From: Blattamonas nauphoetae
Taxonomy: Eukaryota; Preaxostyla; Oxymonadida
Length of the DNA: 64,000 nucleotides
Assembly: GCA_033064195.1 (NCBI GenBank)
Contig: JARBJD010000091.1
Span: forward strand, 124,001 to 188,000
Direction of reading: 5' to 3'
Position numbers and translations under genes: made by a program. Each line of letters opens with the position of its first letter. Position 1 is the stretch's first letter. The notes beneath the pieces are model-generated. The model was given only the letters and a program-made list of their open reading frames with translations. It did no database searches and had not been told where the DNA came from. Shown here piece by piece: positions 43,354 through 57,200 of the stretch.

Positions 43354-46300
43354 ATGTCGATATACAAGCAGTTTTCTGCTGATACGGCTCTTCCATCCAG
43401 CCAACAGGATCAATCTGAAACTTTAACTTATGAGTATGCTCCATTTCATTCCTCAATTCTTTGTTCTGGCTTCTTATCCACATCTGTTCCTCCTGCCACC
43501 AATAAATTGTATACAGTCCTATATACTATGAAATGAAACTCAAAGATCATTGGGCTACTCTCCAAGGAATTACTGACCCGAAGGAGCGCTGCACTCTATC
43601 AAATACCATTGTCAATCTTTCAGTGGAGGTTTTTCTCGGAATTCAAGATATTTCTCTGGAATCATTTTTTGGATCACCTCAAGAATTTGCTTTTACTGTG
43701 ACTCAATCGTATGATTTAACTCCAAATTCATTATTCATTTCATTTTTTCCTCTTTCATTTGTAACAGATTAATCATGCAATTTCGAGAACTTGACAAAGA
43801 TCTTCCAACTTTCTGGGAAACCACTATGACAAACCTTCTTATACCAAGACAATTTGGTAATTATATCACACTTCTGAATGCCCTTGTCCAGAATTCTGAC
43901 CTCATTCCTCGAATCGTCGATGCAGGACTTCCTTTCTTCCTATGTGAGATTATTTACATGCTATCCAATCCACCTTCTCTCAAATCAGGTTTTTTCTTCT
44001 TTTTCTCTTCATTTTCTCAAAGATCAAGACCACTCTGTAGTACAAAGTGTCTGTGAAGCCATCTCTCCTGTCGCTATCTGTATCTTCGATAACTCATCGT
44101 GCCTTCCCCTTCTTCTTGATCGATCAGAATCATTTAACCAATTATTGAATGTTTTTATGCCTCAATTGCCACTCGGGGAGTCCACTCAACCGATGATCAC
44201 CTCTGTCGTATATCTCGCTCTTGATTGTGTGGAAGCCATTCTTGGTCAGACAATTGAGACTATTGATGTTGGTAAGTTTCTGTCAACACCATTCTTGGGC
44301 AGATTGATCGGGTTTTGTTGGTCATACATCCAGACTTTTTCGCCAATAGCCAACCACTCGTTAGAGCTTGTCCTTCCAGACGCAGTCCAATCCGCACCCC
44401 TTCACACCTTATTTCTTCATTCATTGTTCATGATATATCTCGTCGCGCGACTCTCTCCACAGCTGTTCTCCTTCATAATTCAACATGACGTTTTTCAACT
44501 ATTCTCAACTTCTGTCACATTTTTATCTGGCTTGGTGACTCTATCCTTAAATCATGTCACAACACCTCACTTCTTACATCCTCTCTTCATCGCGAAGTCT
44601 TCCTTGGATGCGCTTGCATTGTTCGCCTCCTCTTTCCAAAACTCCTTCCCAACCAGTTCTGTTTCGTCGCCAACTCATCTTAAATCTGATGTTTCTGTTC
44701 AAAAAGCATCTTCTGGGGGGATTTTGCCGTTTGAGGTGATGAATCTCATCGAGCAATCAGACTGTGTCATCGCTCTCATTGATTCAATGACGTCACTCAA
44801 ACAATCGGATATTGAGCTTGACATAACCATCGAAGACTTTCCTAAACCACCAGAATCATACCGAATTTCATGGATTCCCGACGCAAAAGCCGAAATTCTT
44901 TCGTCGTTTAATTCATCATTCGGGCAACAGTTTCTTGATGGTGAACTTTCTGAGCCTCTTCATACAATTGCTCCACTGTCAATACATCCAATTCACACAT
45001 TTTTATCGCTCATTAGAACTCTGTCGCCGCCATTCCAACTCAGTCTCGCCAACAGGCTTACTGATCGTATTCATCAATTTCCAGCAGAAACTGTCGCAAT
45101 TATTCACAATAGTAGTGCCTTTACTGAACTTTTACAGCATTTCCCAAACTTTTCTTTCCAAATCAGACCATTTATTTTGTCTTATTTCACAACAGTGTTT
45201 TCACACTCGACCTCCTCTCACGTTCAATCAATCCAACAAGAACTAGCTATTCTTCTCTCCCATATCAACACCAACGTTCCATTGTCAACATCATCACTCC
45301 TTGTTCACTCCTTCCAATCACAATTCCAAAATCCAAACATCCAGCCCATCCTCCTCCATTCACACTTCCTCCAACAGATGGTGAAGATGATCGGCACAAT
45401 CACTATCCTCATGACGTACATACAACCCTCAGACGTCCCTCGTTATGCCGAAACTGTTGAATCATCGCTCAAGCAAGTCGAAATCAAGTCAAACACCAAC
45501 TACGATCATTCAGAGGACGATGGAACGTTCAGCGAGGCTGGACTTTCATCCACGAGCAGAAGTGGAGACGATGACTTCTTCATGCTTGATCGAGAACCTC
45601 TGACTGTGTCTGTCATCCTGAAACAAGCAGAACTCGTTCGAACGACCCTCTCACGCCATTTTTCGGAAGACCACATTCTCCAAAGGATCAAAGAGACTCT
45701 CGACATTGTCACGACCCTTCTCTCATCTCTCACATCAGAACCCACTCCTGCCGTCCACTCGTCTGTCCAAGAGGAGCCTAAAGAGGAGTCTGAACTGTCG
45801 CCAGCTCCTGAGCCAACTCCCAAAGAAGCCATTGCTGCATTCAAAGACAGGATTCTCACGCCAACCAGTTGTCCTCTCCCCGACCTCGTGAAACTGATTC
45901 CACCACTGATGGAAGTCATCGGGACCGTGATTTCGACAGATTTCAACACTGGTCTGAGAGACATCACACTTCTGACAGAGAGCGATATTCTGTTCACTCT
46001 TCTTCTGCTCAATCCACTCTTTCATCGGCGGACGCTCAGGTTTATCAACGATTTGATTCAAGTTGATCATACCCAATCGAAACATTTTCTGTTCATCGTT
46101 CTCCGAATCCTTCACATCCTTCCGAGAACCCATCTTCTTTCGAGTCTGCAATTCATCAACACACAACTCAAGCGATCTCCATCCATCCAATCGTCTTTCA
46201 TCAAACACAATGGGTTTAACCGGATAATCACGTTGATCGAAAATGAAGGGAAGCGAGAGGACCATTCTGACGAACAAGAAGTCGTTCCGTCAACCTCATC

Positions 46301-49300
46301 TCGCCACGCAACTCCACTTCACTCTCCAAAATACACTGGCTCGGCTCCTCCAACTCCGTCAACAAGAAATCTCTCGTACATTCTCACATCAACTGCTGGG
46401 AACCAGTCAGGAGACGGACCTCCATCGTCAGCGATCGTTGTAATGTGTTTGAAATGTCTTGCTGCAGCCATGAATTCCAACCAGAAAAGCAAAAAATTGT
46501 TCTCCCAAACACATGTGATTGATCACCTCTGCCAAGCTCTTGTCTCCACCACTCTCCTCGTCATGCCAAACCCAGCCAGTGCCATTCTCTCGCATCTTCT
46601 GGAAATGGCTGCTGAAATCGACTCAATTCAACAATACACCGCTCAACCGGCTCGAATGGGTCGCAAAATTACGGGACAGAATCGATCATTTGCACGGGTT
46701 GTGATGAATGCGAGTGCTCTGCATGTTCTCGTCCGTGTCCTTCGACATACACTCACATCCACTCAACAAGAATGGATTGCCAATCTCACAGCTCTCACAA
46801 TGCGAACACAACGAAACATCCAAGCAATGACAGAAGGTGAGGTTACCAACGAGCTCCTTGTGTCCTTCTCGAATGTGATCAAAACACCAACACACATCCT
46901 CTTCAACGACACGTCAAGACTGTTCAGGCTTCTTGCAACGTTCAACATGACAAACAAAGTGACCACGACCCTCCTCTCGTACCTCTTCCAAGCGATTAAG
47001 TCGCAAGACGATGAGCTCCGGATAAACAACAAACAAGCTGGTCTGACCAACAGAAACGATGAAAGTGCCCCTCTTCCGACTCTCAGAAATTCACGAGCCC
47101 TACCACAAATTGATTCACGGCATGATTCGTCATCGAACGCTGTCACAAGTCCTGGTCGTAATCGAAGCATCTCAGCAAGCGGTAAGCTCGCTGCTGGAAC
47201 GGAAACGACATACTCTCTTCTTCTAACTCATCTTCTCTCGCTCTGTTCTGTCGGGCCCGGTACTGGATATGTTCAATTCGAATCGTCTTCAAGCCATGAT
47301 TCATCACTCATCCTGAATCACTCCATTTCCCAGGCATTTCCGCCGACAAATGGAAACGGATATTCAATCGCATTTTGGATGAAGGTCGAGTCATTTGACA
47401 ACAGCACGCCAACAACTCTATTCTCCATCAGGCATCCCTCGTCTGACTTCACAATTCTGTGCATCCAAGCTGATTGTGCCAACAAACGCTTAATTCTCTG
47501 GAACGACGAAGGAAGTTCTTCACAAACGGAGAGCATCTCATTCCAATTCGACTTTGAAATCAAAACGTGGCACCACATCGTTCTCAGCCACTTCCACAAA
47601 GTTGTTGGTGGTTCCTCGGCTTCCGTTGTTATCAATGGAATTCCATATCCTCAGCAGAAGCTTCACTTCAACACAGTCCAACAATCTCAGCTCCAAGACG
47701 TTGTGATGGCATTTGGCCAAAACATCCGAAACAAGACAGCCACCGTCGTCACCACCTCTTCGACTTGGTGTCTCGGAGGCTTTTCTTTGATCACTGAGCC
47801 AATGTCTTTTGTCCAAGCCGCTCTGATGTATTCATTCGGTCCAGAGTACAAAGGAACATTCACAGGAACAGACATGTCTGTGATACAACCAGACTCCACG
47901 ATGTCCACTCTTCTGGTTCCGAACACTGTCGAAAAGGTTAAAGCAAGACATTCGGCTGAATTGGCGAATCCAACACTGAACAACGATACTCAAATCGTCA
48001 ACAGTCTCATGCCCTCCCTCTCAACCACTCTCACCAACTATTCACTTCAGTTTTGGATTGAATCAGGGCTGGTCACGACACTTGAGAACGAATTTCCAGA
48101 AGCAATAAAGAACAATAAGAGAATCCCGCATTCTCTTGTCTTGGATGGGTGTCTTCCACCTCTCTCATCTTTCTATGCCTACTTCCATCCGTCCATCAAT
48201 TCTCGTCGTGAACAGCTTGTGTCTCTTCTGAACAGTACTTATTCCATGAACGTTCTGAATGCCTCTCCTCAAGGTTCAGCCTCCATCCTTACCCCTCGCT
48301 CGTTCCCGACCGTTCTCCCATCATTCGGCGGTCACCAACTTCTCCTCTACCTGATGGACTCAGCCAAAGACGAGAAGGCTTTCACAACAGCCGCCCAATG
48401 CTTTGTTTCTGCATTATCATCAAATCTGTCCCTCTCCAACGCGATGGAATCGAGTGGAGATTATCAACTCCTCCTTCGGATCCTCACCAACCACACAGCC
48501 CATCTCCAAACTCAGACACTATCACTTCTTTTGACCTCATTCTGTCTCCCACAATTCATCTCAGCAAGCCTCACAAATCTGAAGCCTCGATTCATCTTCG
48601 AACATATCCCAAAACAATACCAGACCACATGGAACGTCATAACACGTCCACACTCCCTCTTCACCATCATTCTCGACCCTGTTTTCATTGGCATGTTGTC
48701 GTCTGAATTTCAATCAGTCATCGTCGAATTCCTTCTTTCCCTCATCCACCCAGCCAATCCATATCGAAAGTTCAATCTTGACAGATGCCGCGAAGTGGAT
48801 ACGTTTGCCCATCTTGTTCACCTCCTTCCTCACCTCTACCACAAAACCGTCATGAACAAAGCGATTGTGGCACTGGAGCTGTTGATGGGGACTGACTGGC
48901 TGTCAAATGATCTGTCGATGCTCCTCGAATTCGCGATCTCTCTTCTCCCCTCGTCCTCTTCTCGCGTCATTGAGTTGTCGGAGTCAGTTCAGAATTGGAA
49001 AGTTTTCAAGTATGATGTCAACTTGAGTGACCTTCAAAGGGCGAGCCTTCTCTGCGTCGTTCTTCGGTTCTTTGATACAATCTTCTCGTACACGGATAAC
49101 CAGAGGAATGTTCATCTTTTTGCATCAATTGTCGGAAATCATCTCTTCCAATTCTTCCACACAACAGCTCCTGCTGTCGCATTTGAAGCTCTCCGATTGC
49201 TCTCATTGATCATCCTCAAATCTCCATCATTTTCGTCGTCATTTGTGTCACAGAGGCAGTTTGAACAACTTCAATTCCTTCTGACTCCATACGCAATGTT

Positions 49301-52300
49301 CCCATCATTCTACACGATCCTCTTTGCGCTCATGCTTGGACAGGATCAGCTAATAATCGCCGTAGATCAAACGGAACATTCAGACAATCCAAATGGTCTC
49401 ATGGGTCTCAAACAAATCTTCAAACAACAACCGCAAATTGTCTTTCCACAAGTTCTTCCGGTGATCCTCGCAATGCTTCAGGTCATTCACATCGCCACCC
49501 ACCATCTCCCACAAGATGGGCAAGTGAGTCGACTCCCGGAGAGTGAAGCAGTCGCCAGTCCCAGCATGAGTCCTTATCCTTCGACTCCTCAAGTCATCCG
49601 AAGACACTTTGCGGAGACAGCTCAACAGAACGGATTGATTGTTGAAGGAAATACGGACCCAATGAAGCGGACAACCGATGCTCTGAAAGGGAATGAAGCA
49701 CTGGTGTCGGTCCTGATGAAGACTGGATCACCCTCTGTTGAACATCACGCTCGGATGCTCACTCAATCCATCCTTACCGTATTCGAGTGGATGCTCTTGT
49801 TGTATGATGACAAGCATGATGCTCAACTTGTCGTCATCTCATTCCTTCTCAACCCAGATCCCACCCAGCCATCGTTGTTGGGATCTCTCTTCGTTGCCCA
49901 TAAACAAGACCAACAAACCACCGACGATGATGACTGGCCTCTTCTGCCATCTCCCCCTTACAATTCCTCGTGTCCGATCAGAACTCAAACACTTTCTCTC
50001 GTCGTAAACTGTTTTCTGACTCTGATGTCCAACTTCGATCAGAACTATCGAAAGAAGAAGTTGAGGGTCTTTTCTGACGCCCAGTCTTTCTCGGGTTTGT
50101 TCCAAGCGCTGTTGGAAGGGTACGTTCTTCACGATGATCCTACTCTCTCCAATTTTGATGGAGAAATTATCGATTCTCTGCTGACTCGCGTCTTGACACT
50201 CATTCTCTTTGACACTTCAAAAATGGAACAACAGAAACTCCTCACCAATGCAGTTGATTTCATCGTCACAACAACAAACTCATTCTGTGACGGACGCTCC
50301 ACATTCCATCCATCCCTCCTCCTTCGATGCATCACAGGACTTAGTTCCCATCTCCATCATCTCTCGTCGTCTTTAAAGGAACGACCAAGTCACCCAATTT
50401 ATCCTCCTCTCGATCAACTTGAGATGGACAACCTGAAATTCACATTCGAATCGAATAACACCTCTCCGGACCTTCTCGACACGTGGGGCTCGATCTCTAA
50501 TCCATGTTATGACTACTCAACACATTCTGAAAGCGTCATCATTGATCCAACTGCCCCAACGGAGGAAATCCCATCGTCAGAATCACAACAGAACCAGACA
50601 CCGTCAATCAGGTCATTCTTTTCCAACCCCAAACAAGGGAATCAGAAGGCAGACAACAAAATTGTGATCTCAAACTACCAGTCTCTCCTTGTATCGCTCC
50701 GATTCTTCACATGTGGCCTGATCAGACTGGCAATCATGAAACATAAAGCCTCTCCCAAATCTATCGACACCATTCTTCATTTTCTTCACTCTCTTCGACA
50801 TCCTCTCTTTGTGTATGATGTAGCTGTGAATGGATCGGAAGTCTCTGGAATCCTCAATTCCATCCTCCTCAAGAAAAAACGCACAGAATCTGAAGAGGAT
50901 GCCAAACTGCCAACCCAACCATGGTTCACATTTGAAAAGCCGAGTAAATGGTCCTTCAAAGAAAAAGAGAAGATTTCAAAACCTGATCAAGTCTTTATTG
51001 GACTAGTGTTTCTGTTCGGACTCTTTGCATTCGATTCGGGGGAAGGAGAAATGAAGCAAATCGCGTACAATCTTCTTCAATATCTCTCAATTACCTCAAC
51101 CAATTTTATCTACTCATTGTTCGTTCATCCTCAAGAAAAAGACAAAGAACGCTTCAAGGAGAAGCAAGGCCTGATCTCCCGTCTTGCCGACACAGATACC
51201 AAACCTCAGCAATCCATTGTCCCAGCGCAGACGGACTCTCTCTCCTTGTTCACCTTTATTGATATTCTCAGAACAATCCTCAACACATCTGTTCCTCAGA
51301 AAGACGCAACCGATTCAACGATTCCACCGAAATTCCCATCAACTTTCCGAAATCTCCTCAAGTCTTCGAATGATCTCCTCACCGACAACGGAATCCTGAT
51401 TTATTGTGAGGGTGAGATGAATGCTTGGACAAACGGATTAGATGGACTTCTCCTTCCGGCTTTTTCACTGGATTCTCTGTCTGCCATCCTCGTTGGGAAT
51501 CGCTTTTTGTTGGATTGCTGCATCGGCCATGTCAACACTGGAATTCTCGCAATTCTCTTCTCTGATTTCTCGATCAGAGATCAGATAAAAATATCGGCTT
51601 TGACTCAACAGACACAGAAGATCGAGTCGAATCAAAAGCGGGACACAGCTCTCATCAAACAACAGAAATCTCTATGGCTGTCATCATTCTTGTGTGGATT
51701 GAAAAACACTTCCAAATTACAGATTCTCCACCAAAGAAGAAAGCTCGTCTGGCTCACTCATTCTCTCCACACTCATTCACAAGCTCACACGTTCTGGAAC
51801 GAAGTCACTCGTCAACTTGTGTCTGATCTTCAACATCCAGACACAGACTCTGCTCCCTTCACCCACAATCTGACAGCCTGTTGCGCGGAGACCATTCATA
51901 CTTTTCCGCAGTCAATCTCGAAAGTGGCACGACTTCTTGGAACAAGCGCTGATTCACATGGACGGTTTGGAAACACTCCAAGTCTCTTTGGTCAGCTCTC
52001 TTATTTGAAGAAGCACTGGGAAACAAGAATCCCGTCACACCTTCCAATTGCTGTGCAAGAAGTCTCTTTTGGGCGGCAGCTCGATTCATACGTGATCTTC
52101 TTGACGCGATTAATGTGTGCAAACCTCATCCCGCTCTTCGTTCGTCCGCTGCTCTTCGCTTGTGAGTTTAGCAGGCTTGTTGGAGGGATTGATCAACAGC
52201 AAGGTGTTCTGTTCTTTGACAACAACGAAATCGTTTTGGTTGACGATCTCTGCATCGAACCGACTCACACCCAACTTCCATCGACTGAACCAGTCACTCT

Positions 52301-55300
52301 TTCATTCGATGCGAAACGGTTCAGCAAGCGAATGTGCCGGCTAAGTTCGAGGTCATCTTTCTCCGGAGTTCATGAACAGGATGAAGCTTGTCAATGTGTC
52401 GTATGTACACCAGCCACAACCTCAGGCGGCCAGCACGATTTGATCCTGAGGAGCGGTCACTCTCGTCTTCTTCACAACAAGTTCAGGGAGGACCGGGGCT
52501 GTCTCGAGACCATCCCATTCATCCAGCGAATCCAAATCTCCGACATCCTCGACCTAATTCCAAACAGATCCACTCAAACTGACACGGCTCTTGAGATTGT
52601 AATCAAAGGTGTTCAGCCGAAATATCTCATCTTCCCCACACCAGCAGTTCGAGCAGCTTTCTACACAAACCTCGGAACAGTCCTGAAAGACAAGGGAATG
52701 GGTGCTTGTCTTCGCCACATTGATGTCATTCAAAGACTGCCTGAAGACAAGCCACAGACGCTCAACACTGATGCTGTGGGGTATTTTGCACAAGATGGTC
52801 AGTACACCATCACCTCTCTTGCAGATGCAACTACGAAATGGAAGGAGGGTGACATGTCGACATTCACATACCTTCTCATCCTCAATCGAGTCGCTGGTCG
52901 GACAATGTCTGATCTGAACAAATACCCAGTCTTCCCGTGGGTGTTGAGGAATTACCAGACCCAGTCGCTCGATCTGAAGCAAGCTCAGTCTTTCAGAGAT
53001 CTCTCTCTGCCAATGGGTGCTCAAACAGAAAGAAGACAAGCCAGATCGAAGCAGCAATTTGGCGGAATGGTTGAAGTCGGTTTGATTGAGTCCGGAACGA
53101 TGGGTGAGAGCAAGAAACCAGATGAAGATGAACAAATGAATCTGAATTCCACCCTGAAACTCATTGGTTCTCTTCATGCCTCTCAATCCCGTCGTGTTCG
53201 TCTCTCCCGCAACTCGGCGAAGATTCTCTCTCCAACCACTCTGACATCACAACAATACACGTTGTCATCTCAGCCCTATCATTATGGTTCGCATTATAGC
53301 AACGCCGGAGTGGTTCTGTACTATCTGACTCGGATCCATCCGTTCTCATCACTCGAGCAGCACATCCACAGCGGTCGTTTTGATGTTCCCGACAGAGTAT
53401 TCCACTCAATTCCTGAGGTTTGGAGAAGTGCGAGTGAAGGAATGGTGTATGATTTCAAAGAACTGACTCCAGAATTCTTCTTCACTTCAGGCTTCCTCCG
53501 TAATCATCTCCCACGAGGTGCATTCGGCTGGAGGACACCTCAATTTGACTCCCAACTCACTCCAAAAGGGCGATCTGTTTCTCCAACCCCCGCCTCTCCG
53601 ATGTTCGATGGACTGGCCATTTCCACAACCAGTGCTCTTCCTCAAAATGGAACGCTCATCAATGACGTTGTCCTCCCTCTCTGGGCCCACAAGGATCCGG
53701 AGCAGTTCATCGCTATTCACCGAGTTGCGTTGGAATCGCCCTTCGTGTCAGTTCAAATCCACAATTGGATTGACCTGATCTTCGGATACAAACAAGTTGG
53801 AATGGAGGCTGTCAAAGCCCTAAACACGTTCCATTTCTTGACGTACGACGGAAGTGTTCAGCTCGACTCAATAGAAGACCACACCACCCGCAAGAGTGTC
53901 ATCACACAGCTGAACAACTTCGGCCAGACTCCTCAACAGCTCTTCACAAAACCTCATCTTCAACGTCTCATTCAGCCATCCAAACCGACTCTCCTGCAAG
54001 CATTTCCATACATCGCGAAGGAGAAGACCACTCAGGAGAGATTTCTCATCCATCAGATGTCATACATTCCAACTGATCAGACTCCAAAATTAGTCTTCAC
54101 GAAATCGAATCAGGTCCGTGTTGGACTCTCAACGAATCTGCTGGTGGAGTTTGATCCTCAGAATGAAGGAATCAGGATTATCGATCAGAACAACACAGTT
54201 TCAAAGCATTCTGGGCTTCATCAGAGCAGAATATCCACAATCTGTGTATTCTCGGGAAGAATAGGTCAACCAATGAAGAAGAGTCTCACCCCTGCTGTGA
54301 AAGGAATTGGTTGGGATGAAAACGACAGAATCTCACTCGAAACATCGGAATCTGAGATCCAAGCCATCAGACGCGAAACCAATTCAATCCTCAATGCGAA
54401 AGAGCAAGAAAATGAAGAGAATGAGGGCAACAGCGTTGATGAGGAAGCCACTGATTCACCATCTCTTCCGGTCCAAATTGCGGACTCTCTGCTCGCTGAA
54501 CTTCAGCCTGTCATGACGGAAGTCTGTGGAATGCTCCAATTTTCGACGTCCGCTGCTTTAAAGCCATCTGAAAGACAGACAGAATTCGTCAATCGCACTG
54601 GGAAGAGCAAAAATGAGCTTCCGTTTGTGGCTCTTTCCTTGTCAAATGATGCAATCGCTGAAGATGAGAAAGAGGAAGAGAAATTTGAAGACGAAGAGGA
54701 TACAAAACAATCTGATGAACCTGAAACTGTGGTGGATTCAACCGAAGACAATCAACACGAAACTGAATCACCAAAGCCTGTCGAAGAGTCTGAACAAACA
54801 GAAGACAACGAAACATCACTCGTTGAGACTCAACAGGAAGAAACTGAACCAGAAGAGCCGGAACCTTCAAAATCAGCGGACAAACTCGAGCCGCCGAAAG
54901 AGCCTGACAACAGAAATGCAATCTATCGTCTCTCCACTCGAATTCGTTCGATCGGTGATATCGCTGGATCACTCCAAGCGCCTGTGGAGACAGAGATTCC
55001 ATCCTCCAAAATCTCCACAACCATCCTTCCTCCACCAGAGGGCTCACAGACGTTCTACTATCTCACGGGTGCGAAGACTCTTCATCCGATGAAGAATCAG
55101 AATTCGTTTGTTGTTGTGACTGCAGGAGAAGATGGGACGCTGTGTGTCTGGAGGCTCACTAGGCAAGTCACCCTTTTGTCCAGCGACATTGGGGAGACAT
55201 CGAAAACACCAAAACATCCACAAACTCCATCAATGAAAGTGTTAAAGTACAAAAAGCCCAAATCAACAACTTTCAAGAAAGATATAATCGACTCAGTGAA

Positions 55301-57128
55301 AGAGCCCAGCCTCAATGATTTCATTGATACTGATGATGCCGTCTCTCTTAAATTGCAGAATCTGAAACGGAAGGCTGTGAAAGGTGTGAAGGATAGTCTG
55401 CTCTCATCAGCGATGGTGGGATGGAACAACGCTGAGGACATCGGGGATGACTTCTTGGGAAGTGTTGATGTCCTTGTGAACAGAGATCGAGAGTCAAATG
55501 GCAAAACGTGTCTATCTTTTGGTCTGGGAAGCATCGATGACAAGACTCTCACCACCCTCAACGGAAGCCTTGTTCGTGAATCAAGTCCAAACTTCCCCAC
55601 TCAATCTGGATCTGACCCAACTGTCTCCTCCATCGCATCTATCAAAGAAGAGCCATCGGATGATCTCGCCGAGTCAATCCATCATCCGTCCACCGCTCTT
55701 GTCGTCGCGCCTGGATCAGCATATTACTCCAACTTCTCCGACCTCCAACACCTCCGACTCATCGGCAAAACTCATTTCTCGAGAATCACAACTCTTCACA
55801 AATCACAAAATGAGATTTCTTCAACACGAACTGATTCTGGATATGTCTGTGATCGGGTGACGCAGTTGTTTGGACATCACAGTCGAATTACTCATCTTGA
55901 TCAATGTGAAGCAGCCAGTCTTCTTGTCTCGGCAGATGCATCGAACATCATCATTGTGTGGGACATGCTCCGATTCGTTCCCCTCTTCCATTTCAACTAC
56001 ACCAACACTATCAAATCAACCCTCCCCAACCCTCGCCCACTCACCGTCCTTTGCACCATTCCAGGCACTGGTGATGTTCTTGCATCTGACGGAAGGAGCA
56101 TTGTGTTGTGGGAGAATGGTGATCCAGTTCTCATTGACACAACAACCTTCAAAACACGATCACCAATTTCTGCTCTTCTCACACTCTCTCCCCACGTCCT
56201 TACGTCAACAATCAACACACATTTCCTGTCGGGACATCAGGACGGGGCAGTCTGCCTGTGGGAAGTGAAACGAAAGAAACATGTTAAGACCTTCCTCTCA
56301 TCTCAGATTGATTGCATCAAGAACAGTTCTCAGAAGGGAGCGATCTTGCACTCGTTCATTAATGACGAAGTTCAACCAGGAACACGTCCAGCAACATTTG
56401 CCTCGTTGTGGAATCTTTCCGACACAAAAGAAGAAATCTCCTCAATCCTCATGGAGTCCATTGTGTCGTCTGCCTTCGAAGTTGCGACAGCCCAAAACGC
56501 CAACCCAATTGGAACCAAGCAGGAAGAGCTTCATCTCCTTCGCGAATGGAAGACGAACGATGAGATGCCCTCCCAACTCCGCCGAGCTGGCTCTCTCTCT
56601 GTTCCGTCCAACCCTCACCTACCCTTCCCCAACCTCCTCCCAGCTTCCAAACCATCCGAACATGACTCTTCAAGAGATCCTTCAGAGACTTCTCCCTTCG
56701 CCATTACCTCCCTCGCCATCTCGCCTGACTACCTCTCCTTTTCAGCAGCAACTGCATCCCGCAGTCTCCACACTTTTTCTGTTGTTCCTCCTCCCAAGAA
56801 AGAGCAGAGGAGCAAAGAATCTGCTTTCGAGTTGGATGATAAGAGCACGTGTCCAATCTGCACAAACAAAATTCCTTTCAGCCAGCGCAGACACTGCAAG
56901 TATTGTTCTCGCGTTGTCTGTTCGGATTGTCAAGCTGGAAAGGTGTTCATTCCACAACTTGGACTAACCAAGAAGAAAGTGTCTGTTTGTAAGCAGTGCT
57001 TCACGGAGCTTATCTGGCAGAGCCTTCCACAAAGTGGTTGTTTCACCTCCAACTTGAATGATTCTCCGTTCGTTCAAAACTTTCTCCCTGAAACCCAGAC
57101 GATTTGTCCTAATTTATCATTCTTTTAA
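43354..57128 (+). CDS. Giant BEACH-WD40-FYVE protein (ALFY/WDFY3-like)
   Basis: A 4,532-residue scaffold of the BEACH family; ALFY/WDFY3 relatives link ubiquitinated cargo and PI3P membranes to autophagy. Exons: 43354-43433, 43517-43708, 43768-43988 and a 13.1-kb exon 44023-57128. Introns 83, 59 and 34 nt. Order: long helical (ARM/HEAT-like) region; a ConA/laminin-G-like domain about residues 1275-1390 (GYSIAFWMK, WHHIVLSHF); a PH-like segment before BEACH; BEACH core from about 3100 (LILNRVAGRTMSDLNKYPVF, PWVLRNY, then after a 90-residue insert HYGSHYSNAGVVLYYLTRIH and DLIFGYKQVG); WD40 repeats (AGEDGTLCVWRL; HHSRITHLDQ; SGHQDGAVCLWEV); and a C-terminal FYVE zinc finger about 4438-4495 (CPICTNKI, RRHCKYCSRVVCSDC, CKQC). 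The full set of domains points to ALFY. Confidence 0.9.
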
Positions 57129-57200
57129 CTTCATGTTTTAGTGTCTAGCTATTGATTTTAGGTGCTTATTTTTCTTCCAACCGTAATTTTTATTTTGTTC

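Noticed and set aside
45506-56967. Antisense and alternative frames of 100-228 codons within the BEACH gene
   Set aside because: They are shadows of the long coding exon, which has the recognised domains.
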